This document shows, in pieces, positions 30,101 to 36,467 of a stretch of 64,000 bases of DNA. This stretch comes from Nitrobacteraceae bacterium AZCC 2146 (GTDB lineage Bacteria; Pseudomonadota; Alphaproteobacteria; Rhizobiales; Xanthobacteraceae): positions 186,001 to 250,000 of the forward strand of contig JBAGRP010000001.1 of NCBI GenBank assembly GCA_036924855.1, given 5' to 3'. Every line of letters begins with the position of its first letter. Positions within the stretch are counted from its first letter, which is position 1. The notes beneath the pieces are model-generated. The model was not told the DNA's origin and searched no databases. It worked only from the letters and a program-made list of their open reading frames with translations. A program made the translations under genes and the position numbers.

Positions 30101-30747
30101 TCATCACTAATTCCGGTATCCTAGAGGCGACCGGCGCCGGCGGGCTGATCGTCAACAGCGCGGTTGCCAATTCCGGCCGCCTGTTCGCGGACGGCGGCAA
30201 CCTCACCTTCAACGGAGCGGTGACTGGAAACGGATCTGCGACCATTTCCGGCGCGGCAACGCTCGAATTTGCCGCTGCATCAGCCGAGCCCGTTAATTTT
30301 GCGGCCGGTTCCACCGGAACACTCAAGCTCGATGACTCTGCAGCGTTTACTGGCAGCGTGTCGGGCTTGACGACGGCAACTTACATCGACCTGGCGGACC
30401 TCTCCTGGGCCCAGGGGCAAATGATCGCCTCGTTCTCTGGAGACACGTCAGGTGGCAAGTTGACGGTGAGCAATGGAACCCATAGCGACACCATCAATCT
30501 CGCCGGGGACTACACCCAGTCGGGCTGGACCCTTTCGCAGGATAGCAATGGCAACACCCTTGTGGTGGATCCACCCTTAGCCTCCGCACCGAACACCGGC
30601 GGAGCAGGGGACAGGTCCACCATGCTAATGGCCCAGTATGCGGCGGCCGGATTCCAGAGCGGGGTCGATGGTGGTGCCGGCGGATATACCACGACACCTA
30701 TGCCGGAGGCCGTCTTTGAGCCCCCGAGCTTAACCAAGCCGACCTGA
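18121..30747 (+). CDS. Giant VCBS/RTX-type repeat surface adhesin (4208 residues)
   Basis: A predicted type I secreted surface protein. An AAGGA site lies 7 bases before the ATG. Layout: a unique N-terminal region (about 1-155); two VCBS-type units of 113 residues (155-357); an array of 24 identical 108-residue VCBS units (about 357-2978, with motif VTVTINGTNDVPV); four 144-residue cadherin-like units (2977-3552); a fifth diverged unit (to about 3680); one RTX-like calcium segment (GDDSLTGSSGDDLFVF, near 3788); then a Gly/Ser/Thr-rich, probably beta-helical tail. There is no Sec signal, as expected for C-terminally signalled type I substrates. It precedes its likely ABC exporter and HlyD adaptor. 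Function as adhesin or biofilm protein is inferred from architecture. Confidence 0.88.
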   Translation: MATQTTGGGSTTSFSNAPQANNDLFTSAQTGLTEDSATVVFLNVMANDLGGNAKTLFSIDNGVSAGGSSPTDLLTQDTARAEATSSDTSLNGAKIWITSDGKVGYDSSTLNASFETQLNALQAGQYLTDSFTYAIRLGNGTLSWATATVQFAGVNDAAVISGTTTGSVIEAGGVGNAVAGTPTVTGTLTDTDVDNTPNLFTAVTVGTTSSGGYGTFGMTTGGAWTYTLNNSNSTVQGLNVGQTLTDTFTVHTVDGTAQVVTVTINGTNDAAVISGTAIGSVIEAGGVGNAIAGSLTATGTLTDTDVDNTPNLFAAVTAGMTSSGGYGTFGMTTGGAWTYTLNNSNSTVQGLNVGQTLTDSFTAVSFDGTASQTVTVTINGTNDVPVIGGVAAGAVQEDVAVSGGNLTTSGALTIADVDQGQSSFIAQPAAAGTYGSFTLAANGSWSYVADDSQAAIQQLGAGQSITDSFTAVSFDGTASQTVTVTINGTNDVPVIGGVAAGAVQEDVAVSGGNLTTSGALTIADVDQGQSSFIAQPAAAGTYGSFTLAANGSWSYVADDSQAAIQQLGAGQSITDSFTAVSFDGTASQTVTVTINGTNDVPVIGGVAAGAVQEDVAVSGGNLTTSGALTIADVDQGQSSFIAQPAAAGTYGSFTLAANGSWSYVADDSQAAIQQLGAGQSITDSFTAVSFDGTASQTVTVTINGTNDVPVIGGVAAGAVQEDVAVSGGNLTTSGALTIADVDQGQSSFIAQPAAAGTYGSFTLAANGSWSYVADDSQAAIQQLGAGQSITDSFTAVSFDGTASQTVTVTINGTNDVPVIGGVAAGAVQEDVAVSGGNLTTSGALTIADVDQGQSSFIAQPAAAGTYGSFTLAANGSWSYVADDSQAAIQQLGAGQSITDSFTAVSFDGTASQTVTVTINGTNDVPVIGGVAAGAVQEDVAVSGGNLTTSGALTIADVDQGQSSFIAQPAAAGTYGSFTLAANGSWSYVADDSQAAIQQLGAGQSITDSFTAVSFDGTASQTVTVTINGTNDVPVIGGVAAGAVQEDVAVSGGNLTTSGALTIADVDQGQSSFIAQPAAAGTYGSFTLAANGSWSYVADDSQAAIQQLGAGQSITDSFTAVSFDGTASQTVTVTINGTNDVPVIGGVAAGAVQEDVAVSGGNLTTSGALTIADVDQGQSSFIAQPAAAGTYGSFTLAANGSWSYVADDSQAAIQQLGAGQSITDSFTAVSFDGTASQTVTVTINGTNDVPVIGGVAAGAVQEDVAVSGGNLTTSGALTIADVDQGQSSFIAQPAAAGTYGSFTLAANGSWSYVADDSQAAIQQLGAGQSITDSFTAVSFDGTASQTVTVTINGTNDVPVIGGVAAGAVQEDVAVSGGNLTTSGALTIADVDQGQSSFIAQPAAAGTYGSFTLAANGSWSYVADDSQAAIQQLGAGQSITDSFTAVSFDGTASQTVTVTINGTNDVPVIGGVAAGAVQEDVAVSGGNLTTSGALTIADVDQGQSSFIAQPAAAGTYGSFTLAANGSWSYVADDSQAAIQQLGAGQSITDSFTAVSFDGTASQTVTVTINGTNDVPVIGGVAAGAVQEDVAVSGGNLTTSGALTIADVDQGQSSFIAQPAAAGTYGSFTLAANGSWSYVADDSQAAIQQLGAGQSITDSFTAVSFDGTASQTVTVTINGTNDVPVIGGVAAGAVQEDVAVSGGNLTTSGALTIADVDQGQSSFIAQPAAAGTYGSFTLAANGSWSYVADDSQAAIQQLGAGQSITDSFTAVSFDGTASQTVTVTINGTNDVPVIGGVAAGAVQEDVAVSGGNLTTSGALTIADVDQGQSSFIAQPAAAGTYGSFTLAANGSWSYVADDSQAAIQQLGAGQSITDSFTAVSFDGTASQTVTVTINGTNDVPVIGGVAAGAVQEDVAVSGGNLTTSGALTIADVDQGQSSFIAQPAAAGTYGSFTLAANGSWSYVADDSQAAIQQLGAGQSITDSFTAVSFDGTASQTVTVTINGTNDVPVIGGVAAGAVQEDVAVSGGNLTTSGALTIADVDQGQSSFIAQPAAAGTYGSFTLAANGSWSYVADDSQAAIQQLGAGQSITDSFTAVSFDGTASQTVTVTINGTNDVPVIGGVAAGAVQEDVAVSGGNLTTSGALTIADVDQGQSSFIAQPAAAGTYGSFTLAANGSWSYVADDSQAAIQQLGAGQSITDSFTAVSFDGTASQTVTVTINGTNDVPVIGGVAAGAVQEDVAVSGGNLTTSGALTIADVDQGQSSFIAQPAAAGTYGSFTLAANGSWSYVADDSQAAIQQLGAGQSITDSFTAVSFDGTASQTVTVTINGTNDVPVIGGVAAGAVQEDVAVSGGNLTTSGALTIADVDQGQSSFIAQPAAAGTYGSFTLAANGSWSYVADDSQAAIQQLGAGQSITDSFTAVSFDGTASQTVTVTINGTNDVPVIGGVAAGAVQEDVAVSGGNLTTSGALTIADVDQGQSSFIAQPAAAGTYGSFTLAANGSWSYVADDSQAAIQQLGAGQSITDSFTAVSFDGTASQTVTVTINGTNDVPVIGGVAAGAVQEDVAVSGGNLTTSGALTIADVDQGQSSFIAQPAAAGTYGSFTLAANGSWSYVADDSQAAIQQLGAGQSITDSFTAVSFDGTASQTVTVTINGTNDVPVIGGVAAGAVQEDVAVSGGNLTTSGALTIADVDQGQSSFIAQPAAAGTYGSFTLAANGSWSYVADDSQAAIQQLGAGQSITDSFTAVSFDGTASQTVTVTINGTNDVPVIGGVAAGAVQEDVAVSGGNLTTSGALTIADVDQGQSSFIAQPAAAGTYGSFTLAANGSWSYVADDSQAAIQQLGAGQSITDSFTAVSFDGTASQTVTVTINGTNDVPVIGGVAAGAVQEDVAVSGGNLTTSGALTIADVDQGQSSFIAQPAAAGTYGSFTLAANGSWSYVADDSQAAIQQLGAGQSITDSFTAVSFDGTASQTVTVTINGTNDVPVMTAASPTLTTITEDQTTPAGTLISTLLGATVSDVDTGAVQGIAITGATSTNGNWQFSTNGGATYTNFAAYSAGTALLLAATDLVRFNPNAQNGGTDTFTYEAWDQTSGTHGTTASASTTGGTTAFSTQANTASITVTSVNDAPVMTAASPTLTTITEDQTTPAGTLISTLLGATVSDVDTGAVQGIAITGATSTNGNWQFSTNGGATYTNFAAYSAGTALLLAATDLVRFNPNAQNGGTDTFTYEAWDQTSGTHGTTASASTTGGTTAFSTQANTASITVTSVNDVPVMTAASPTLTTITEDQTTPAGTLISTLLGATVSDVDTGAVQGIAITGATSTNGNWQFSTNGGATYTNFAAYSAGTALLLAATDLVRFNPNAQNGGTDTFTYEAWDQTSGTHGTTASASTTGGTTAFSTQANTASITVTSVNDAPVMTAASPTLTTITEDQTTPAGTLISTLLGATVSDVDTGAVQGIAITGATSTNGNWQFSTNGGATYTNFAAYSAGTALLLAATDLVRFNPNAQNGGTDTFTYEAWDQTSGTHGTTASASTTGGTTAFSTQANTASITVTSVNDAPVVTTQSPTTLNVASGVLVSSFRSSTDVDAGALGGIAITSISSNGGGTWQFSTNGGSSWTNIGTVSSSSALLLRDSDLVRITGSGNQGSLSYQAWDQTSGAFGTKVNPGSGGGATAFSTGTNTLSATHPAGIAGEPINLALTDPSTDPSQTITLTISGMPSDWTPSAGANNSDGSWTVQTNDPSALTITTPAFYVGAMALDVAESWTNADGSTGSAFVSDNVEAYAPGSPIFAWSGDDSLTGSSGDDLFVFSQPIGNDAIYNFNVASDKIDLISFNNVASFSDIQANLTDDSSGNAVITIGAGETITLKGVDAASLNANNFVFNQTPVTNNASSMVISDGAILPLSGVVNNTGTIALNSTGDKTDLELIQYGITLEGGGALTLSDSSANVIFGTDSSVIFTNVNNTISGAGQLGEGQMTLINEGTIDATGTNALVLDTGSNIITNSGILEATGAGGLIVNSAVANSGRLFADGGNLTFNGAVTGNGSATISGAATLEFAAASAEPVNFAAGSTGTLKLDDSAAFTGSVSGLTTATYIDLADLSWAQGQMIASFSGDTSGGKLTVSNGTHSDTINLAGDYTQSGWTLSQDSNGNTLVVDPPLASAPNTGGAGDRSTMLMAQYAAAGFQSGVDGGAGGYTTTPMPEAVFEPPSLTKPT
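18589..19192 (+). repeat. Two diverged VCBS units (339-bp period)
   Basis: The first copy starts at 18589 and the second at 18928. Both read AAVISGT...TGTLTDTDVDNTPNL...GAWTYTLNNSNSTVQGLNVGQ and differ by scattered substitutions, unlike the identical units that follow. The second merges into the 324-bp array at LTDSFTAV. Confidence 0.85.
19193..27056 (+). repeat. Tandem array: 24 identical 324-bp VCBS units plus a partial unit
   Basis: The same 324-bp sequence recurs in phase from 19193 to 27056 (7864 bp, 24.3 units), and every copy read in the window is identical at base level. Counting from GTGCCGGTGAT, the first copy starts at 19270 and the 25th occurrence, at 27046, diverges after the shared GTGCCGGTGAT. 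Each unit is 108 codons, so gain or loss keeps the frame. Threonine and alanine codons are mostly ACC and GCC. Copy number is the figure most exposed to assembly error. Confidence 0.95.
27049..28776 (+). repeat. Tandem array: four 432-bp units
   Basis: Four 144-codon units begin at 27049, 27481, 27913 and 28345. They appear identical except at the codon before the unit boundary, which is GCG (NDAP) at the ends of units 1, 3 and 4 and GTG (NDVP) at the end of unit 2. Threonine is mostly ACG and alanine GCG, unlike the preceding array. A fifth, strongly diverged copy follows (28777 to about 29150). Confidence 0.93.
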
Positions 30748-30875
30748 CTGAGATTCATGATTAAACGTGATGAGATGATCCCCATCGTGAACCCCGTGCT
30801 ACGAGAGGTGCGGGAATGCAACTTGCTGGCCGGCAATTCAAGCAATTGGGGAATCCAGCCTAGGTTCTAAAACCA

Positions 30876-33506
30876 ATGCCTGTAGTGATCGACGATACGA
30901 AGGCAATTGATCCGGGGCTCATCACCCTAGGTTTGTTGTTGCGCCTGCATGGCGTGACGGTCGAGGTTGATCAGATTCGCCAACGGTGTGGGACCGCGCC
31001 AATCGGCACCACACAGATGCTGGGTTGCGCCAAGAAATTTGGTCTTAACGCTGGCATACGCCGGACCAATTGGGAGGGGCTCGCCACCTCGCAGCTACCG
31101 GCGATCGCGGCACTGCGAGACGGCGGTTTCCTCATTCTTGGCAAGATGACCGACGAGGGAGCTCTCGTAGTGCGGCCCGCATCTCAAACCGCCGAACTGA
31201 TGACACGAGTCGAGTTCGAGGAGGTCTGGGATGGCCAGCTTGTGGCGGTGGCGCGCCGAGCGTCGTGGTCAGATCGCGTGGCCCCTTTCTTCGATACCTT
31301 CACCAGCATCTTCACGCGAACGCCTGCCTCAGTGCGGAACTCACTTCGCGCTGATAGAGATCATCTTCCACCCGAACCCACTACGACCGATCAGGCGAAG
31401 ACCGATGATTCTGGTCTCGGCGCGCTGGTGTTATTGCTACGCATCCACGGCATTGGCGCCGAGGCAGGGCAGATTCGCCACCGCTGCGGCACGGCGACGA
31501 TCGGCGTTACGGAAATGCTGCGTTATGCGAAGGAGCTTGGACTTAAGGCGCGCGCAAGCTACACAAAATGGGACCGTCTACCCGGCACCCCGTTACCTGG
31601 AATCGCCGCGCTGCGCGACGGCGGATTTCTCATCCTCGGCAAAGCCGCCGAGGACAAGGTTCTGGTGCAGCATCCGTCATCGCCCAAACCCGAAGCGATG
31701 ACACGGGCGCAATTCGAAGCCATCTGGGATGGCCGTCTCGTGCTTATGGCGCGCAGAGTGACCTTGTCAAATCTCTCGCGCCGTTTCGATATCACGTGGT
31801 TCTTGGGGGCGATTCACAAGTATCGCCATCTCCTCGGCGAAGTGTTGGTCGCCTCATTCTTCCTGCAGTTATTTGCGCTGGTCTCACCGCTATTTTTTCA
31901 GGTCGTCATTGACAAAGTGCTCGTGCATCGCAGCATGAGCACGCTCGACGTACTCGTGATCGGTCTATTGGGGATCTCGATCTTCGAAGCCATTCTCGGT
32001 ACCTTGCGCACCTATCTCTTCGCGCATACGACAAACCGCATCGATGTTGAACTCGGGGCTCGATTGTTTCGGCATCTGTTGGCGTTGCCGATCGCCTATT
32101 TCCAGGCAAGACGTGTAGGTGATTCGGTGGCTCGCGTACGCGAGCTTGAGAATATCCGCCAGTTTCTCACCGGTTCGGCGTTGACCCTCGTCATCGATCT
32201 GTTCTTCACCTTCGTGTTCGTCGCGGTGATGTACTATTATGCGCCGCAGTTGACCTTCGTCGTGCTCGGCGCCTTTCCGTTTTATATCGCGATCTCCGTT
32301 GGTGCGACACCGGCGTTTCGTCGCCGGCTTGACGAGAAATTCCGCCGCGGCGCCGAGAACCAGGCTTTCCTGGTCGAAAGCGTCACCGGCGTCGAAACTC
32401 TTAAGGCCATGGCGGTTGAGCCGCAAATGCAGCGTCGCTGGGAAGAGCAGCTTGCGGGTTACGTCGCGGCGAGCTTCCGTGTCATCAGCCTCAACAACAC
32501 GGCAAGCCAGGCTGTTCAGCTGGTCAACAAGGTGACGATCGTTTTGATCCTGTATTTTGGCGCCAGGCTCGTCATCGAGGGCAATCTTTCCGTCGGCGAA
32601 CTGGTCGCCTTCAATATGCTGGCTTCCCGCGTCAGCGCGCCGGTGTTGCGGTTGGCGCAGATGTGGCAAGACTTTCACCAGGCGCGTCTCTCGGTGGCGC
32701 GGCTCGGCGACATCCTCAACACTATGCCGGAGCCGAGCTTGAGTCGGGGGCGGGCTGCGCTTCCGGCGATCCGCGGCCAGATCAGCTTTGAGCACGTAAC
32801 CTTTCGCTACCGCGTCGACGCTGCGGAGATTTTGCATGATGTAAGCTTCAGTGTATCCCCGGGCCAAGTCGTAGGGGTCGTCGGATCTTCTGGTTCTGGC
32901 AAGAGCACACTCGCCAAGCTCGTTCAACGGCTCTACGTCCCGGAGAGCGGGCGGGTGTTGGTTGACGGGGTGGATCTTACCATGGTCGATCTTCCCTGGC
33001 TGCGGCGTCAGATCGGAGTGGTGCTGCAAGAGAACGTACTTTTCAACTGTTCGGTCGCCGAGAACATTGCGCTTGCCGACCCTGCCGTACCGATGGAGCG
33101 GATCATTGCGGCGGCAAAGCTTGCCGGCGCCCACGACTTCATCCTGGAACTGACCGAGGGCTACGATACCATCATTGGCGAGCGTGGCAGCAATCTTTCG
33201 GGCGGTCAGCGCCAGCGCATTGCGATCGCCCGCGCCCTGATGTCAGATCCCCGCATCCTGATCTTCGATGAGGCGACCAGCGCGCTCGATTACGAAAGCG
33301 AGCGCGCCATTCAGGAAAACATGAAAGAAATCTCGACCGGCCGCACGGTCTTTATCATCGCTCACCGGCTGTCCACGGTACGTCACGCCGATCGCATCAT
33401 CACCATCGAACGCGGGCGCATCGTCGAAGACGGCAGCCATGATCAACTCATCCGCAGCAACGGTCGCTATGCTAAGCTGCACTACCTGCAGGCCGGGATC
33501 CAATGA
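30876..33506 (+). CDS. Type I secretion ABC transporter with two tandem C39-like domains
   Basis: An 876-residue HlyB/LapB-like exporter, inner membrane, ATP-driven. Residues about 10-130 and 177-300 are two copies of the peptidase C39-like domain, sharing IR-x-RCGTA-x-IG, PGIAALRDGGFLILGK-like and MTR-x-(E/Q)FE-x-(V/I)WDG(Q/R)LV. The catalytic cysteine position reads DPGL and DSGL and no catalytic histidine is present, so both are non-proteolytic recognition domains as in HlyB. Six membrane helices follow (about 310-600). The ATPase has Walker A GSSGSGKS (near 670), signature LSGGQRQR (near 774) and Walker B ILIFDEATS. It starts 128 bases after the adhesin and overlaps the HlyD gene by four bases. 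Most relatives have a single such domain. Confidence 0.93.
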   Translation: MPVVIDDTKAIDPGLITLGLLLRLHGVTVEVDQIRQRCGTAPIGTTQMLGCAKKFGLNAGIRRTNWEGLATSQLPAIAALRDGGFLILGKMTDEGALVVRPASQTAELMTRVEFEEVWDGQLVAVARRASWSDRVAPFFDTFTSIFTRTPASVRNSLRADRDHLPPEPTTTDQAKTDDSGLGALVLLLRIHGIGAEAGQIRHRCGTATIGVTEMLRYAKELGLKARASYTKWDRLPGTPLPGIAALRDGGFLILGKAAEDKVLVQHPSSPKPEAMTRAQFEAIWDGRLVLMARRVTLSNLSRRFDITWFLGAIHKYRHLLGEVLVASFFLQLFALVSPLFFQVVIDKVLVHRSMSTLDVLVIGLLGISIFEAILGTLRTYLFAHTTNRIDVELGARLFRHLLALPIAYFQARRVGDSVARVRELENIRQFLTGSALTLVIDLFFTFVFVAVMYYYAPQLTFVVLGAFPFYIAISVGATPAFRRRLDEKFRRGAENQAFLVESVTGVETLKAMAVEPQMQRRWEEQLAGYVAASFRVISLNNTASQAVQLVNKVTIVLILYFGARLVIEGNLSVGELVAFNMLASRVSAPVLRLAQMWQDFHQARLSVARLGDILNTMPEPSLSRGRAALPAIRGQISFEHVTFRYRVDAAEILHDVSFSVSPGQVVGVVGSSGSGKSTLAKLVQRLYVPESGRVLVDGVDLTMVDLPWLRRQIGVVLQENVLFNCSVAENIALADPAVPMERIIAAAKLAGAHDFILELTEGYDTIIGERGSNLSGGQRQRIAIARALMSDPRILIFDEATSALDYESERAIQENMKEISTGRTVFIIAHRLSTVRHADRIITIERGRIVEDGSHDQLIRSNGRYAKLHYLQAGIQ

Positions 33507-34936
33507 CCGCGGCTCAGAAAATCATCCCCTTTCCGAAAAAAGAAGTTATTCGTCGCAGCGAAAGCGAACTTGCTTTTCTGCCGGCGGCGCTCGAAATCGT
33601 CGAGACGCCGCCGTCACCGATCGGCAGGGCGATCGGAATCACGGTGATTGCTCTGTTCTGCCTTGCGCTGGCGTGGGCCTCTTTTGGCACCGTCGATATT
33701 GTCGCGACGGCCTCGGGCAAGATCATTCCAACCGGGCGCACCAAGGTGATCCAACCGTTCGAAACCGGCGTCGTTCGCGCAATCCATGTTCGCGACGGGC
33801 AAAGCGTCAAGGCTGGAGACCTCCTCATCGAACTTGACCCGACGATCAACGGCGCGGAGCTCAACCACCTAAAGAGTGACCTGGTCTCAGCCGATCTCGA
33901 GGTCGCGCGCTTGCGCGCGGCGTTGTCCGGCAACGCCAATTCACTTGAAGCATTCAACCCGCCCGACGGTGCGCCTGCCACGCTCGTCGAGATGAATCGT
34001 CAATTCCTGATCAGCCAGACCGCCGAACAGCGGGCCAAGATCGCGGCGGTCGATGGCCAACTGTCGCAGAAGGAGGCGGAGCGCGCTACCACCGCTGCGA
34101 CGATCGCCAAGATCGAGGCAACCATCCCGCTACTGAAGCAGCGCGTCGACGTTCGCAAATACCTCGCTGACAAGGAATATGGTTCGAAACTACAGTATCT
34201 CACCGAGATGCAGGACCTCGTTGGCCTTCAGCAGGAACTCATTGTCCAGAAGAGCCACATTCACGAAGCTGAATCGGCGGTTATGGCGCTGTCCGAGACT
34301 CGCCTCCAGACGATTGCGGAATATCGCCGCATGCGCTTTGATGAGTTAGCAAAGGCCGAGCAGAAGGCCGCCGGCTTTGCCCAGGACGTGATCAAGGCCG
34401 AGCAGCGAACCAAGCTCCTCGCGCTCACGGCCCCGGTCGATGGCGTAGTGCAGCAACTCGCCGTGCACACGGTCGGGGGGGTGGTCACTCCGGCACAGGC
34501 GCTGCTCGCGGTCGTTCCACTCGACAGCCATCTGGAAATCGAGGCGATGGTGTCGAATCGCGATATCGGTTTCGTGCACGCCGGCCAGGCGGTCGAGGTC
34601 AAAGTCGATACGTTTAGTTTCACCCGCTATGGGCTCCTGCATGGTGAGGTCATCAATGTCTCACAGGACGCCATCACCCGAGATAAACTCCAGGACAAAT
34701 CCAACGACAAGACGCCGGGCACTGAGACCGCCAGCAGTGAGCCCAAGGGCCAGGAGATGAACTACGCGGCGCGGGTCTCGCTCGACCGCACGCAGATGCA
34801 AGTTGACGAAAAGCTCGTCAAGCTGTCCCCTGGCATGGCCGTTACTGTCGAGATCAAGACGGGCACGCGCCGGATCATCAGTTATCTGATGTCGCCGCTC
34901 GCCCGCTATAAGCAGGAGATGCTGCGTGAAAGATAA
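33503..34936 (+). CDS. HlyD-family type I secretion membrane fusion protein
   Basis: A 477-residue periplasmic adaptor bridging the ABC exporter and an outer-membrane channel. A cytoplasmic N-terminus precedes one membrane helix (IGITVIALFCLALAWASFG, about residues 48-66). Then come a lipoyl half (VVRAIHVRDGQSVKAGDLL), a long alpha-hairpin (about 120-310, rich in Ala/Glu/Lys/Gln), the second lipoyl half (LTAPVDGVVQQLAVHTVGG) and a C-terminal beta-barrel ending with GMAVTVEIKTGTRRIISYL, the usual HlyD/PrtE tail. ATGA overlap with the ABC gene shows coupling. No TolC-type gene is in the window; a genomic one must serve. Confidence 0.93.
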   Translation: MTAAQKIIPFPKKEVIRRSESELAFLPAALEIVETPPSPIGRAIGITVIALFCLALAWASFGTVDIVATASGKIIPTGRTKVIQPFETGVVRAIHVRDGQSVKAGDLLIELDPTINGAELNHLKSDLVSADLEVARLRAALSGNANSLEAFNPPDGAPATLVEMNRQFLISQTAEQRAKIAAVDGQLSQKEAERATTAATIAKIEATIPLLKQRVDVRKYLADKEYGSKLQYLTEMQDLVGLQQELIVQKSHIHEAESAVMALSETRLQTIAEYRRMRFDELAKAEQKAAGFAQDVIKAEQRTKLLALTAPVDGVVQQLAVHTVGGVVTPAQALLAVVPLDSHLEIEAMVSNRDIGFVHAGQAVEVKVDTFSFTRYGLLHGEVINVSQDAITRDKLQDKSNDKTPGTETASSEPKGQEMNYAARVSLDRTQMQVDEKLVKLSPGMAVTVEIKTGTRRIISYLMSPLARYKQEMLRER

Positions 34937-35053
34937 GCAAGCAGGAGTCAGTATCGGCTGTGTGGGCATGGCATAACATAACGTTCGGAAAATCGGCTTC
35001 GACCGTATCGCTGCAATTTGAATTGGGCGGTTGGTCGCGACTGCGGCTTTGCC

Positions 35054-35077
35054 GAGCCATCTTTTGAGCCATCTTTT
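35054..35077 (+). repeat. Perfect 12-bp tandem duplication before the TPR gene start
   Basis: GAGCCATCTTTT occurs twice in direct succession and ends one base before the ATG at 35079. It falls where a ribosome binding site would be; in the longer reading from a TTG at 35031 it encodes SHLL twice. Confidence 0.8.
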
Positions 35078-35078
35078 A

Positions 35079-36248
35079 ATGAGTTCGACGCAAATGAGCG
35101 ATCCACTTCCGTCCCTGGCCCGGGAGGCGCAAGAAGCCTATGAAGCCGGAAATTTTGACGCGGCAATCAGTAAACAAAAGCAGTTGATGGCCGAGACGAC
35201 GAGGTTCAGCCGCTCGCGCATTCATGACTACTTGGCGCTTGCTATGTTCCTTTTCGAATCGGGCGCATTTGGAGAATCGCTCGATTCGTTGCAGAAGGCC
35301 GCGGCAATCTGGCCGGCTAACACTGAAGTCGCCGAGAACGCCGGCGTCTTACTGTTACGTTTGGATCGGTGTGAGGAGGCTAAGGTAGAATTCGAGCGGG
35401 CGATGGCATTGGGTAGCGAAAGTCTTAATGTTCTCGACGGCCTGTGTCACTGCCTTGGACGGCTCAAAGATTTTTCTGCAGTGCAGCGCTATGGGCGGCG
35501 CGTACTCGAAGCAAAGAATAAGGCCTCGTTGGCCGTCGGCACGAAATATCCTTTGCCGCTGCGCGCGCCGCCTGTTTTCGAGGCGACGCGGAGACAGGAG
35601 AACGTCATCTCATACTGCTTGTGGGGAAATGATCCGCGCTACATTGTGCCATTGCTGGAGAACTTGAAGCTGGGGCCGCATTTATTCCCGGCTTGGACCA
35701 TCCGAATCTACTTCGACAAATCGGTTCCTGACGATGTTCTCGGTAGCTTGAGGAAAGGCGGAGCCCACCTCGTAGATAAATCGAGCGAGCACGACGGGCA
35801 TTTTTATTCGCGTCTGCTCTGGCGTTTTGAAGTTGCCAATGACAGCGCCGTTCGACGGTTTCTAGTGAGGGACGCTGATTCACTGCTAACGGTGAAAGAG
35901 CGGGTCGCTGTCGACGCGTGGCTGGCATCGGACACGTATTTCCACATAATGCGCGATTTCTTTACCCATACCGACTTGACGTTGGCCGGCATGTGGGGCG
36001 GTGTGGCGAACGTCCTGCCAGACCTCAAAAAACTGTGGTACGCTTACCGATCGCCGAAAATGCAGGGGCGAACGGCCGATCAGCGCTTCTTGAGCGATAT
36101 AGTCTGGCCGACATTGTCGCAAAGCTGTTTGCTCCATGACAGTGTCTTCACGGGCTGCCTCGGGAGCGTTTCATTTCCACCATACGGGGAACTTTTGCCG
36201 GGACGCCATATCGGGCAGAGCGCGCTCCGATTCTTTCGTCGAGATTGA
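35079..36248 (+). CDS. TPR protein with glycosyltransferase-like domain
   Basis: A 389-residue cytoplasmic protein. Residues 1-140 form about three TPR-type helical repeats (AYEAGNFDAAISKQKQL; FESGAFGESLDSLQKAAAIW; LLRLDRCEEAKVEFERAM). From about residue 170 a GT-A-like domain follows: VISYCLWGNDPRYI, then a DxD-type motif (RDADS, D265 and D267) in a context (VDAWLASDTYFHIMRD ... LAGMWGG) familiar from polysaccharide-type glycosyltransferases. It lies downstream of the exporter and adaptor genes (142-bp gap). Inference: it may glycosylate the adhesin or a linked surface polymer. No Shine-Dalgarno is seen; a TTG at 35031 is an alternative start. The gene ends near an IS fragment but appears complete. 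Confidence 0.72.
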   Translation: MSSTQMSDPLPSLAREAQEAYEAGNFDAAISKQKQLMAETTRFSRSRIHDYLALAMFLFESGAFGESLDSLQKAAAIWPANTEVAENAGVLLLRLDRCEEAKVEFERAMALGSESLNVLDGLCHCLGRLKDFSAVQRYGRRVLEAKNKASLAVGTKYPLPLRAPPVFEATRRQENVISYCLWGNDPRYIVPLLENLKLGPHLFPAWTIRIYFDKSVPDDVLGSLRKGGAHLVDKSSEHDGHFYSRLLWRFEVANDSAVRRFLVRDADSLLTVKERVAVDAWLASDTYFHIMRDFFTHTDLTLAGMWGGVANVLPDLKKLWYAYRSPKMQGRTADQRFLSDIVWPTLSQSCLLHDSVFTGCLGSVSFPPYGELLPGRHIGQSALRFFRRD

Positions 36249-36299
36249 TCCTGCACGTCGTTATGAGGCTGACGACGGTGGGTATCCTGATGATTGTTG

Positions 36300-36463
36300 T
36301 CCGCGATACAGGCTCCGTGCTGGTGCACGCGGACGAGGGAGGTATCAATCATCTGTACCGCCGCGTCATGATCGGCAGCAAGCGCATCCATGATCTGGTC
36401 CCAGACGCCAGCCTGCCGCCACCGAATGAAGCGATTGTAACAGGTAGTGCGGAGACCATAGGC
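36300..36463 (-). mobile_element. IS5-family (IS427-type) transposase fragment
   Basis: The minus strand reads TTCYNRFIRWRQAGVWDQIM, then DALAADHDAAVQMIDTS and VRVHQHGACI, a well-known N-terminal/central part of IS5-group transposases. Upstream and downstream parts and terminal repeats are missing. The fragment ends at 36463, exactly where the truncated frame on the plus strand begins. Confidence 0.72.
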
Positions 36464-36467
36464 TGCC

